Below, in pieces: positions 45,001 to 52,883 of a stretch of 64,000 bases of DNA; position 1 is the stretch's first letter; the number at the start of each line of letters is the position of its first letter. Source of the DNA: Chitinophaga ginsengisoli. GTDB taxonomy: Bacteria > Bacteroidota > Bacteroidia > Chitinophagales > Chitinophagaceae. The translations under genes were made by a program, and so were the position numbers. The notes below the pieces were generated by a model that saw only the letters and a program-made list of their open reading frames with translations, was not told the origin of the DNA and ran no database searches. The stretch is taken from the NCBI RefSeq assembly GCF_003014595.1, contig NZ_PYGK01000021.1:1-64000 (forward strand), written 5' to 3'.

Positions 45001-45393
45001 ATCACCATCGAAGTACACGATCAGTTTATTACCCACCAGCTTGGTGATACCACCGGTATTCTGCCAGTCAACGCCAATGCCTATATTGGATTGCTTCATT
45101 TCTCCGAAGCTGTTGTACACGACAATATTTACCCGCTGACGGAAGGTAAACTCCATGAATTGTTCCAGCTGTGGCAATTCCCTTTCTGCTACCTGTGCTA
45201 CGTATTTCCCTAATTCAAGACCGTTCTGGCTGAAGTAAGTATTAAAATGACGGGTTTGATAGTAACGCCATTTAAAATTCTTATGCTGTATGCGGTTCTG
45301 TCCAAATTCCACGGTATTGGTCTGTGCCTGGGATAGATACGAGCCAAGTAATAGGGTACCGGTAATTAATAACCTGGTAGTAAGTCGGTTCAT
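42007..45393 (-). CDS. Large secreted protein: dead peptidase-like domain, TolB-like propeller and beta-barrel
   Basis: A 1128-residue outer-membrane protein. The ATG at 45393 gives a normal signal peptide ('LLITGTLLLGSYLSQAQ'). Residues ~30-280 resemble the gluzincin-like domain of secreted Bacteroidota proteases ('VNIVVYNSFGEM', 'FPKWFTDGFVAYAAQNW'), but where HExxH would be there is 'REGIARVML', so it is probably inactive. Residues ~280-560 contain TolB/WD40-like repeats ('IIYSSNRPSP', 'YGDARSPLQYNNTHFTFISDVNG'). The last ~370 residues form a surface-antigen-like beta-barrel ending in Phe ('YFGMGVDF'). Function unknown; the gene stands alone with its own terminator. Confidence 0.82.
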   Translation of the reverse strand: MNRLTTRLLITGTLLLGSYLSQAQTNTVEFGQNRIQHKNFKWRYYQTRHFNTYFSQNGLELGKYVAQVAERELPQLEQFMEFTFRQRVNIVVYNSFGEMKQSNIGIGVDWQNTGGITKLVGNKLIVYFDGDHEHLYKQIREGIARVMLENLLFGEDIGEFAGNAVLIDFPKWFTDGFVAYAAQNWNTQLDDELKDAIQSGRYKDFYQLAYEKPTLAGHAFWYYVESKYGKDAVPYLMYISRINRGLKKGFEQVLNQKPKNALKDFMVFNAKRYQDDNRRRRQSTRGARTVAARELKKSDFYRFQANPKSNWYAVVEFSKGLYKVQVQFADMKPKILLRSGVRMQASQLDPNYPLLAWNQKGNRLAIIYEHEGVTRLMVYDLVSRTTTRQDLPRFDRVIDMKYFFEYDNSLLLSAVKNGHTDIYTYSITKQTAEQITNDVYDDLDPSFVAFPGKSGIIYSSNRPSPTAKSGDTVLPAGHYNIFLVDNWNKSADKQISQLTDMKYGDARSPLQYNNTHFTFISDVNGIRNRYAGFFKTERTGVDSLFFVGSEILHNPEKADLDSALAEYGATAPDSVMAVSLTKDSTYTFPMSNYSYGIKESRGAGDQSEVSQVIQQYGFKNLQKLRIDTVTLRKRNVNSRPTTFRARQMHEDSLRLGLPTYHEKVKVDTVKHDDFFQSEFGKEAQDSSVAAEAQQASQIPLMEPVLKKAKLFPYKLKFASDYLILQLDNSILINRYQPFTGPPSGPIRLVDPVNGLIRIGVSDLFEDIKINGGFRFPSSLDGTEYFISASYLKKRFDYKFTYYRRVDKYSGIGFDTSGNPLDYPAKMKTNLFQFEVRYPFDQARSIRLQAGFRNDKFVIAGSDETTLKMKNYADNYALLRLEYVYDNTINPAINIWHGTRYKIYGDMNAQINGNLNDVFDQGAAAGKGKFTYNMGIDVRHYESIFRNFIWASRFSADLSWGTRKLLYYLGGTDNWLNPKINTNTPVNMNANYAYQTLATPLRGYKQNARNGNNVMVFNTELRLPVFATFMNRPINSAIVRNFQVTSFVDIGTAWNEKLSFKDANYTYYDNGSGITVKVKEGFLGPFVGGYGFGARTTIAGYFLRVDAGWPMVAFFRGKPIWYFGMGVDF

Positions 45394-45449
45394 ACAGAAA
45401 GTATTGATAATATTGCGTTCTGAATTAAAAATAGCAAAAATCGGCAACA

Positions 45450-46088
45450 ATGATGGAAATACAACATTTCACCTTTAATCCGTTTCAGGAAAATACCTAT
45501 TTACTCATTAACGAAAAAAGGGAATGTATAATTATAGACCCGGGCTGTTATTTTGAAGAAGAAAGGAAACAATTACTCACGTATATCGAAAAAGAGGGTT
45601 TGAAAGTTACACGGCTCCTGAACACACATTGCCACCTTGACCATATTTTCGGTAACAGACTGGTTGTGAAGACCTATGGAGTTGGCCTGGAAATACATCC
45701 GCAGGACAAAATTGTACTGGACCGTTCTCCTGAAATAGGCAAAATGTATAATGTTCCCTTTGAACCTTCTCCAGAACCTGTCCGGTTTCTGGAAGACGGA
45801 GAAAAGATACGCTTTGGCGATGATGAGCTGGAGGTGTTGTTAACTCCTGGTCATTCGCCGGGGAGTGTGTGCTTTTATTCCGCCAGCCAGCAATTCCTTA
45901 TTGGCGGGGATGTGCTGTTTTACCAGAGTATTGGCCGTACAGACCTGCCTGGAGGCAGCCATCAAACTTTAATTAACAGTATTCAGACGAAATTGTTCGT
46001 ATTGCCGGATGAGGTAAGGGTATACCCGGGCCACGGACAGTCTACTACCATTGGTTTTGAGAAGCTGTACAACCCTTTCCTGCAGTAA
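45450..46088 (+). CDS. MBL-fold metallo-hydrolase (glyoxalase II-like)
   Basis: A 212-residue zinc hydrolase. Metal motifs: 'THCHLDH' (H-x-H-x-D-H), 'TPGHSPGSVCF' (His), 'GDVLF' (Asp) and 'PGHGQSTTIG' (His). The fold and length fit the YcbL/glyoxalase II-like group that hydrolyses thioesters. It diverges from the 1128-residue gene (56-base gap) and is tail-to-tail with the flippase gene (30-base gap, no hairpin seen). Confidence 0.92.
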   Translation: MMEIQHFTFNPFQENTYLLINEKRECIIIDPGCYFEEERKQLLTYIEKEGLKVTRLLNTHCHLDHIFGNRLVVKTYGVGLEIHPQDKIVLDRSPEIGKMYNVPFEPSPEPVRFLEDGEKIRFGDDELEVLLTPGHSPGSVCFYSASQQFLIGGDVLFYQSIGRTDLPGGSHQTLINSIQTKLFVLPDEVRVYPGHGQSTTIGFEKLYNPFLQ

Positions 46089-46118
46089 GTACTCAGACTC
46101 TTCAGGACAGTGCAAGGT

Positions 46119-47654
46119 TTAAAGCCTGCTCACAAATTTTCCGATAAAAGGCAAGCGGGAAAACTCCTTCTTTTCCATTTTAAGCAGGAACCAGATATAG
46201 CCACAGAAGAAGAGGGTGGCTACAAACAGGGATAAGGGCTTCAGTGCATATACATCACCCGGCGACAGCAGGGTCCTGTTCAGGATGTCGTACATGTAAT
46301 AAGTCAGCACTGCGCTTACTATGTAAGTGAGGATACGTGGAAGATGGTATGGTACCGGATAATACTTCTGTCCCAATATATAACAGATGGTCATCTGGGC
46401 AAAATAGCAGACCATAGTGGCCAGCGCTGCACCAAAGTAGCCCATTACAGGGATCCACCACCAGTTCAGCAAAAAGGCCAGTACTGCGGTAATGATGGTG
46501 ATCATCGCACCTGTTTTTGTCCGGTCGGTCAGCTTGAACCAGATGGTGAGGTTGTAGTAGATGCCCAGGAACATATTGGCCAGCAGCAGCACAGGAACGA
46601 TCTTCATACCAGGATAATACTCCGGTCTGCGCAGGAAGGTTTTCCAGACGTTCAGGTACAGGCTTACAAAGAGGAACATCATGCATAACATCACCACAAA
46701 AAGTTTCATGATGCGGGCATACATCTTCTGCGGATCCTTGCCTTCTGCCTGCTTAAAGAAAAATGGCTCGGCGCCTAACTTAAATGCCTGTATGAACATG
46801 GTGATCAGAATGGCCAGTTTGTAGTTGGCGGCATAGATCCCGATCAGCTCTTTTTTATCTGTCATATTATTTCCCGGCAGGAATTCCGGCAGGAACCATG
46901 CCCTGTCGAAGGTCTCATTGACCATGCCAGCCATTCCAAAGAAGATCAGCGGAATGGAATAATTCAGCATCGTTTTCCACACTGCCATATCAAACTTCCA
47001 ACTGATACGCATCATTTGAGGCAGGAACAATAACAGTGTGATACCGCTGCCCAGCGCATTGCTGAGGTAAATATAGCCTATCTGGTTTCCGGAACGTATA
47101 TCCGGCAGCCAGGTCTGACCTGCAGCATACATTTTCGGTATGATGACCAGGAAGAGGATATTGAATCCGATGGTGGTAAGAATATTCGCCAGGCGTATAA
47201 CCGCATAACGGACCGGCCTGTTCTCCAGTCGCAATTGGGCAAAGGGTATGGCCGTCAGCGCATCACAGGCCATGACCAGCACCAGGTAGGTAAAGAATAC
47301 CGGATGTGTGTCAAGCCCGCTCAGTTTACCAATATAGGAATGAATGATCGGACCCCGGAAGAACAGGAGTATGATCGTAAAACTAATGGTAGAAAACAGT
47401 AATGAGATAGTGGAGGTACTTAAGACCGTCGAACTGTTCTCCTTTTTGGCGAACCGGAAGAAGGCCGTCTCCATACCATAGGTCAGGATGATATTCAGGA
47501 AAGGGATATAAGCATATACAGTAGACATCTCCCCGTACGAAGCCTGTGTCATCAGCTCCAGGTAGAGCGGCGTAAGGAAGTAGTTAAGGAGCTTGCTCGC
47601 TATGTTACTAAAGCCGTAATAAATAGTCTGTCCTGCCAGTGATTTTATACTCAA
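46119..47654 (-). CDS. Polysaccharide flippase family protein (MATE/Wzx-like)
   Basis: A 511-residue membrane protein with about 12-14 transmembrane helices, starting 'MSIKSLAGQTIYYGFSN' as Bacteroidota lipid-linked oligosaccharide flippases do. The start codon is TTG at 47654; an in-frame stop lies 15 bases upstream, and no ATG intervenes. A TAATTTTG element (47672-47679 on the minus strand) sits just before it. No glycosyltransferase is adjacent, so it may serve a distant polysaccharide locus. Confidence 0.88.
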   Translation of the reverse strand: MSIKSLAGQTIYYGFSNIASKLLNYFLTPLYLELMTQASYGEMSTVYAYIPFLNIILTYGMETAFFRFAKKENSSTVLSTSTISLLFSTISFTIILLFFRGPIIHSYIGKLSGLDTHPVFFTYLVLVMACDALTAIPFAQLRLENRPVRYAVIRLANILTTIGFNILFLVIIPKMYAAGQTWLPDIRSGNQIGYIYLSNALGSGITLLLFLPQMMRISWKFDMAVWKTMLNYSIPLIFFGMAGMVNETFDRAWFLPEFLPGNNMTDKKELIGIYAANYKLAILITMFIQAFKLGAEPFFFKQAEGKDPQKMYARIMKLFVVMLCMMFLFVSLYLNVWKTFLRRPEYYPGMKIVPVLLLANMFLGIYYNLTIWFKLTDRTKTGAMITIITAVLAFLLNWWWIPVMGYFGAALATMVCYFAQMTICYILGQKYYPVPYHLPRILTYIVSAVLTYYMYDILNRTLLSPGDVYALKPLSLFVATLFFCGYIWFLLKMEKKEFSRLPFIGKFVSRL

Positions 47655-47671
47655 TTCCCTAAAATTTTAGC

Positions 47672-47679
47672 CAAAATTA
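47672..47679 (-). promoter_or_regulatory. Candidate -7 element for the flippase gene
   Basis: On the minus strand this reads TAATTTTG (TAnnTTTG), 17 bases before the TTG start at 47654 and directly after the arfB stop. Confidence 0.5.
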
Positions 47680-47680
47680 A

Positions 47681-48079
47681 TTATTCCAGCCCTTTCCTGC
47701 GCTGTTGTTTTTTCTCCGACAGCCTTTTCTTGAATTGGATACGCTTTTCCTTCACTGCTTTGGAAGGTCTGGTAGGCACCCTCTTTTTGGGTTTGATGAG
47801 GGCTTTATTCACCAGTTCGTTCATCTTTTTTACTACCAGCTGTTTGTTGCCCAGCTGGGTGCGTTCTTCCTGTGAGCGTACCTGCAGCAATCCTTCTGCA
47901 TTGATACGGTGCGCCAGCTTTTCCTGCACCAGTGTTTTTTGTTCTTCGGTTAACAAAGATGAAGCGGCAATATCAAAATAACCCTCCACCATGGTCTCCA
48001 CCTTATTCACGTTTTGTCCGCCCTTTCCTCCGCTCCTGGCGGTGCGGAAGGTAATTTCGACGGAAAGATCTACACTCAT
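47681..48079 (-). CDS. arfB: Alternative ribosome-rescue factor B (peptidyl-tRNA hydrolase)
   Basis: A 132-residue ribosome-rescue factor that enters stalled ribosomes without a stop codon. The catalytic GGQ loop is in 'ARSGGKGGQNVNKVET'; the C-terminal ~30 residues are strongly basic ('KAVKEKRIQFKKRLSEKKQQRRKG') and fit the mRNA channel. No codon-recognition domain is present, separating it from RF1. It is transcribed divergently from the membrane protein at 48170. Confidence 0.93.
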   Translation of the reverse strand: MSVDLSVEITFRTARSGGKGGQNVNKVETMVEGYFDIAASSLLTEEQKTLVQEKLAHRINAEGLLQVRSQEERTQLGNKQLVVKKMNELVNKALIKPKKRVPTRPSKAVKEKRIQFKKRLSEKKQQRRKGLE

Positions 48080-48169
48080 TTAATTAACGTTTCTTTATAA
48101 TTGATTATCGTAAATTAACTAAAGGTAAATGATTTTATTTGCCGTCCATCCTTATAAATCCTGTGTGCC

Positions 48170-49519
48170 ATGAATTTCTTTACATCTGTACAGTTACGCA
48201 TTCTTAAAACCAGCTGGATTCCTGTGTTGATCGTTTGTGTGATCCAAAAGAGTGCTGATAGCATATTTCCATCCATATTATCACTTAGCATCGGGACGCA
48301 ATATGCCATATTCCTGGCCCTGGCCACACTCGGTATGGTGATATGGGAAGCTGTCATAAAAAAGGATGTGAAACAATTTGGTGTATTGGCATTCGTGGGA
48401 CTCCTGGCTTTCGGTTTACAGTTTGTGCTGAATGAGTTCCTGAAAGCTAATAACAGCCAGCAAAATACTTCCCTGATCTATTATTTCAATTCCTTTGCGG
48501 TCTTACTGGTGATCATTATTACCCGCTTCTATCTGAATGGCATGAGCGATAAAATAGGCGCAGCAGTACTGGCCGCGGCCATCTATTTTGTAATTCCTAA
48601 AACAGGTAGCCCAACTGGCGGAATCCCGATAGGCTGGCTGAATGCATCCGGGCTCTGGATAGAAGTCGTGAAATCCCTTGCTTTTGTGCTGACAACCTTC
48701 GGTACCTTCATCTCTTACTACTCGATCATTTTCCTGACGGAGAACAGTTTCAGATGGCCGGCATTTTTTATAAAACTGCAGTCCCGTATACAAACCATCA
48801 GCGGATGGGAATATTTTTTCATCTTCCTGGCTATATGGTTTGTTTACATGGGTAGCATTGGTGAACTCACCTATTTAATGGCCAATTTCTTTGAAGGGAC
48901 AGTATTACCATTTGTCGTTACTGCTTTTATTATTTTCAAATTATTGCTGGCTGTTTTGTGTGTATATTCTCTTGCGGGATTGTTGAGGAATATCGTTACC
49001 AGCAGAGCTGTGACCACTGGAGAATACAATCCCTGGCTGATCGTGATGCATTATATTCCCGTGATCAATATTGCCGCGGTGATAAAACTCTTGTTTGCTG
49101 ATGACAAACCGGCTATTGCTGAAGAACATGCAGCATTGTACCTGGAAGCTGACAGGCATGCTGCCCAGCAGGCGATGATCATTGCAGGTATTACAGTAAC
49201 CGTATATAATATCTATCACATGCTGACAGCGCCCACCGGACTGGGATTGCCGGTTATCGGACTGCTGGGAGCATTATATCTCTTAAAGATCTTCGCCTAT
49301 ATAAAATTGCGCAGCAGCAGAACTTATCTGCTATTGGTAATAGCGCTGAATGTAGCCACTATACTTTTTGCATTGAATGAACAGCTGGTGTTATCCCTGG
49401 CATTTCTCTATCTCTACTACTACCTGATGCAGGAACTGTTTTATCCCAAACTGGAAATAGAAGACACGATAAAAGTAACGGACCCGGAAGCTGGTGATAT
49501 TTTCACACATACCGCATAA
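48170..49519 (+). CDS. Multi-pass membrane protein, unknown function
   Basis: A 449-residue protein with roughly 11-12 hydrophobic segments spread over the chain, including 'AIFLALATLGMVIWEAVI', 'FAVLLVIIITRFYL' and 'VVTAFIIFKLLLAVLCVYSL'. I recognise no transporter family and no charged membrane motif. It is the first plus-strand gene before the dtd group (43-base gap), so it may be co-transcribed with dtd. Confidence 0.75.
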   Translation: MNFFTSVQLRILKTSWIPVLIVCVIQKSADSIFPSILSLSIGTQYAIFLALATLGMVIWEAVIKKDVKQFGVLAFVGLLAFGLQFVLNEFLKANNSQQNTSLIYYFNSFAVLLVIIITRFYLNGMSDKIGAAVLAAAIYFVIPKTGSPTGGIPIGWLNASGLWIEVVKSLAFVLTTFGTFISYYSIIFLTENSFRWPAFFIKLQSRIQTISGWEYFFIFLAIWFVYMGSIGELTYLMANFFEGTVLPFVVTAFIIFKLLLAVLCVYSLAGLLRNIVTSRAVTTGEYNPWLIVMHYIPVINIAAVIKLLFADDKPAIAEEHAALYLEADRHAAQQAMIIAGITVTVYNIYHMLTAPTGLGLPVIGLLGALYLLKIFAYIKLRSSRTYLLLVIALNVATILFALNEQLVLSLAFLYLYYYLMQELFYPKLEIEDTIKVTDPEAGDIFTHTA

Positions 49520-49562
49520 ATACTTTAATTTCCCGGCGCAATTAAAATAACTTACTACACAT

Positions 49563-50015
49563 ATGCGTGCAGTTATACAACGTGCATCAAGGGCATCCGT
49601 GACCGTAGAGGGCAGTGTTACCGGAAGTATCCAGACAGGATTGCTGGTGTTGCTGGGCATTGAAGACGCTGATGATACAGAAGATATTACCTGGTTAAGT
49701 AATAAGATCGTCAACCTCCGTATTTTTAATGATGAGGAAGGCGTGATGAACCGCTCTGTAAAAGAAGTGGAAGGAGATATTCTGCTGGTGAGCCAGTTTA
49801 CCCTGCATGCTGCCACCAAAAAAGGGAACAGGCCTTCTTATATAAAAGCCAGTAAGCCGGATGTAGCAATTCCCCTGTATGAACAGATGATCAGCCAGTT
49901 GACTTTTGATATGGGAAAAACCATTGCTACCGGTATTTTTGGCGCAGACATGAAGGTAGAACTGTTGAACGACGGCCCTGTTACGATCATTATAGACACG
50001 AAATCAAAAGAATAA
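49563..50015 (+). CDS. dtd: D-aminoacyl-tRNA deacylase
   Basis: DTD hydrolyses D-amino acids (and glycine from tRNA(Ala)) off tRNA. 150 residues is typical. The active-site motifs 'LVSQFTLHA' and 'NDGPVTIII' (Gly-cis-Pro) and the RPS-like 'GNRPSYIKA' are intact. It is nine bases before the MazG-like gene and 1.4 kb from glyS. Confidence 0.95.
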   Translation: MRAVIQRASRASVTVEGSVTGSIQTGLLVLLGIEDADDTEDITWLSNKIVNLRIFNDEEGVMNRSVKEVEGDILLVSQFTLHAATKKGNRPSYIKASKPDVAIPLYEQMISQLTFDMGKTIATGIFGADMKVELLNDGPVTIIIDTKSKE

Positions 50016-50024
50016 ATCATCAAT

Positions 50025-50351
50025 ATGACCATCCAGGAAGCACAGGAAAAGATCGATGGCTGGATCAAAACCGTCGGGGTGCGCTATTTCAGCGAACTGA
50101 CCAACATGGCCATCCTGACAGAAGAAGTGGGGGAAGTAGCCCGCATTATGTCCCGCAAGTATGGTGAACAATCCTTTAAGGAATCCGACAAACAGAAAGA
50201 CCTGGCGGATGAGCTGGCGGACGTACTGTGGGTATTACTATGCATCGCCAACCAGACAGGGATCGATATGACCACCGCCCTGGAAAAGAACTTCGAGAAG
50301 AAAAATATCCGCGATGCCAGCAGGCACAAGGACAATGAAAAGCTCCAATAA
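50025..50351 (+). CDS. MazG-like nucleotide pyrophosphohydrolase
   Basis: A 108-residue all-helical hydrolase that cleaves unusual or surplus nucleoside triphosphates. The metal-binding Glu/Asp pattern is present: 'LTEEVGEVARI' (E-x-x-E) and 'LADELADVLWVLL' (E-x-x-D). It is nine bases after dtd and 26 before the BrkB-type gene, giving a compact housekeeping transcript. Confidence 0.92.
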   Translation: MTIQEAQEKIDGWIKTVGVRYFSELTNMAILTEEVGEVARIMSRKYGEQSFKESDKQKDLADELADVLWVLLCIANQTGIDMTTALEKNFEKKNIRDASRHKDNEKLQ

Positions 50352-50377
50352 GGCAGGTTTTTTGTTAAAGCTATCAT

Positions 50378-51331
50378 ATGAAGATCATCAAGAAAGTAAA
50401 GACCTTCTGGCAGATCCTGAAACAGACTTTTCACGATTTCATGGACGACAAGGTGCTCAAACTCAGCGCCGCTTTATCCTATTATACCGTTTTTTCTATA
50501 GCTCCTATGCTGATCGTGATCATCACGCTATGTGATGTGTTTCTCGGGAAAGAGGCGATCGAAGGAAGTATATATGGGCAGATTAAGAGCATGGTGGGGA
50601 GCGATGCCGCCCTCCAGATCCAGCAAATGATCAAAAATGCCGCTCTCTCGGGCGACTCGGGCTGGGCAACCACAGTAGGTGTCATTACCCTGATCATCGG
50701 TGCTACGAGTGTATTCGGTGAGATCCAGGACTCTATTAACTTTATCTGGCAGCTCAAGGCCAAGCCCAAGAATGGTCTGGTCAAGATGCTGCTTAACAGG
50801 CTGCTGTCGTTTTCAATAGTCATTAGCCTTGGATTTATCCTGATGGTATCCCTGGCATTGAACGGTATTATTTCATTGTTCAGCAACCAACTGGCCATCT
50901 ATTTTCCACAGGTGACAATCGTTTTGGTGTACATTATTAACATGGTGCTGACCTTTGTGATCATCAGTGTGCTGTTTGCCATCATTTTCAAGGTGCTGCC
51001 TGACGCAAAGGTGCAGTGGAGGCATGTTATCATCGGCGCTGTGACCACCGCTATCCTGTTCATGATAGGAAAATTCGCTATCGGGCTGTATCTTGGTTCC
51101 AGTAAAGTGGGTACTGCTTATGGGGCGGCTGGTTCCATTGTGATCATCCTGCTTTGGGTATACTATTCGGCCATTATCCTGTACTTTGGAGCCGAGTTTA
51201 CTCAAGTATATGTACAGCATTTCGGCGGAAGGATCAGGCCAAATGAATATGCAGTATATGTCAAGGAAGTACCTGTGGAAACTGATGAATTGCCCTTAAC
51301 GGCCCCAATTGAGAAAGAAAAAGGTAACTAA
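50378..51331 (+). CDS. YihY/BrkB family membrane protein
   Basis: A 317-residue inner-membrane protein with about six transmembrane helices. The family opening 'KLSAALSYYTVFSIAPMLIVII' and the later 'AAGSIVIILLWVYYSAIILYFGAEFTQVY' region (about 245-280) are diagnostic. Some relatives were named ribonuclease BN in error. Function is unknown. It is followed 44 bases later by glyS, which has its own promoter-like element. Confidence 0.92.
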   Translation: MKIIKKVKTFWQILKQTFHDFMDDKVLKLSAALSYYTVFSIAPMLIVIITLCDVFLGKEAIEGSIYGQIKSMVGSDAALQIQQMIKNAALSGDSGWATTVGVITLIIGATSVFGEIQDSINFIWQLKAKPKNGLVKMLLNRLLSFSIVISLGFILMVSLALNGIISLFSNQLAIYFPQVTIVLVYIINMVLTFVIISVLFAIIFKVLPDAKVQWRHVIIGAVTTAILFMIGKFAIGLYLGSSKVGTAYGAAGSIVIILLWVYYSAIILYFGAEFTQVYVQHFGGRIRPNEYAVYVKEVPVETDELPLTAPIEKEKGN

Positions 51332-51360
51332 ACGCCATCTTTAAATCCGAAAACCCTTAT

Positions 51361-51368
51361 TATATTTG
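51361..51368 (+). promoter_or_regulatory. Candidate -7 element for glyS
   Basis: TATATTTG is a full TAnnTTTG match, seven bases before the glyS ATG, so the transcript would have almost no leader. The -33 element is weak. Confidence 0.5.
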
Positions 51369-51375
51369 CGCCACT

Positions 51376-52806
51376 ATGGCTACAGATCAGAACAAATTCC
51401 AGGCGATCATCTCGCATTGTAAAGAATATGGCTTCGTGTTCCAGTCCAGTGAAATATACGACGGCTTAAGTGCAGTATATGACTATGGCCAGAACGGAGC
51501 TCAGTTGAAGAAGAATATCCGCGACTATTGGTGGAAGAGCATGACCCAGATGCATGAGAATATCGTCGGGATAGATGCTGCCATTTTTATGCATCCTACT
51601 ACCTGGAAGGCATCTGGTCACGTTGACAACTTCAGTGATCCAATGATCGACAATAAAGACAGCAAGAAACGTTACCGTGTAGATCATCTCATAGAAGGCC
51701 ATGCTGAAACCTTGTCCAAAGAAGCAGGTGATGCGTTAATTGAGCAGATGGATAACCTGCTTAAGGACAATGACTTTGCAGGACTCAAAAAGCTGATAGA
51801 AGATAATAAGATCAAGTGTTCCGTAAGTGGCACTGTTAACTGGACAGACGTTCGTCAGTTCAACCTGATGTTCTCTACCCAGTTGGGAAGTGTGACCGAT
51901 GAGGCAAGTGAAATATATCTGCGCCCGGAAACTGCCCAGGGTATTTTTGTAAACTTCCTGAACGTACAGAAAACCGGCCGTATGAAGATACCTTTTGGTA
52001 TCGCACAGGTGGGTAAGGCTTTCCGTAATGAAATCGTAGCCCGTCAGTTCATATTCCGTATGCGTGAGTTTGAACAAATGGAGATGCAGTTCTTCATCCG
52101 CCCTGGCACCCAGAAAGAATGGTATGCCTACTGGAAGGAAGAGCGTCTGAAATGGCATCTCAGCCTGGGTACATCTCCGGAAAAATACCGTTATCACGAT
52201 CACGTAAAGCTGGCGCACTATGCTGATGCTGCTGTGGATATCGAATTTGACTTCCCGATCGGTTTCAAAGAGGTGGAAGGTATCCACTCCCGTACTGACT
52301 TTGACCTGAAGAGCCACCAGGAATACAGCAAGAAGAAGATCCAGTACTTTGATACAGAAACCAATCAGAATTATATCCCATATGTGATAGAAACTTCTAT
52401 TGGTCTGGACCGTATGTTCCTGCTGACAGTTTGCAATGCTTACGCTGAGGAAGACCTGAGTAAAGATGGAAAAGAAGACAGCCGTGTGGTGATGAGATTC
52501 CCGGCAAAGCTGGCGCCTGTTCAACTGGCGATCTTCCCGCTCACTAAAAAAGACGGTTTACCTGAATTAGCGAAGGAACTGATGGATAAATGCAAATCTT
52601 CGTTCTACTGCTTCTATGAGGAGAAAGATGCCATCGGTAAGCGCTACCGCCGTCAGGATGCCATCGGTACACCATTCTGCGTAACGATCGATCATCAGAC
52701 CAAAGAAGATAACACCGTTACCATCCGTTACCGCGACAGTATGGAGCAGGAAAGGGTGCCAATGGACAAAGTGAAAGAGATCGTGCTGAATAAGATCAAC
52801 GAATAG
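51376..52806 (+). CDS. glyS: Glycine-tRNA ligase, dimeric archaeal/eukaryal type
   Basis: A 476-residue class IIa synthetase charging tRNA(Gly). It is the single-chain alpha2 form, not the alpha2beta2 form of E. coli. Signatures: 'KEYGFVFQSSEIYDG' near the start, motif 2 'FRNEIVARQFIFRMREFEQMEMQ', 'PYVIETSIGLDRMFL' (motif 3) and the C-terminal anticodon-binding domain from ~370. An insertion at ~120-165 ('DNNLLKDNDFAGLKKLIEDN' zone) replaces the zinc-containing region of some homologues. Confidence 0.96.
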   Translation: MATDQNKFQAIISHCKEYGFVFQSSEIYDGLSAVYDYGQNGAQLKKNIRDYWWKSMTQMHENIVGIDAAIFMHPTTWKASGHVDNFSDPMIDNKDSKKRYRVDHLIEGHAETLSKEAGDALIEQMDNLLKDNDFAGLKKLIEDNKIKCSVSGTVNWTDVRQFNLMFSTQLGSVTDEASEIYLRPETAQGIFVNFLNVQKTGRMKIPFGIAQVGKAFRNEIVARQFIFRMREFEQMEMQFFIRPGTQKEWYAYWKEERLKWHLSLGTSPEKYRYHDHVKLAHYADAAVDIEFDFPIGFKEVEGIHSRTDFDLKSHQEYSKKKIQYFDTETNQNYIPYVIETSIGLDRMFLLTVCNAYAEEDLSKDGKEDSRVVMRFPAKLAPVQLAIFPLTKKDGLPELAKELMDKCKSSFYCFYEEKDAIGKRYRRQDAIGTPFCVTIDHQTKEDNTVTIRYRDSMEQERVPMDKVKEIVLNKINE

Positions 52807-52824
52807 AAAATAAAAACATCATAG

Positions 52825-52858
52825 AAAAAGGCTCTCACCAGCGGTGGGAGCCTTTTTT
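52825..52858 (+). terminator. Rho-independent terminator of glyS
   Basis: AAAAAGGCTCTCACC (52825-52839) pairs with GGTGGGAGCCTTTTT (52843-52857) with one G-U pair around a three-base loop. Confidence 0.9.
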
Positions 52859-52883
52859 ATTAAGATATATAGTGATATGTAGG

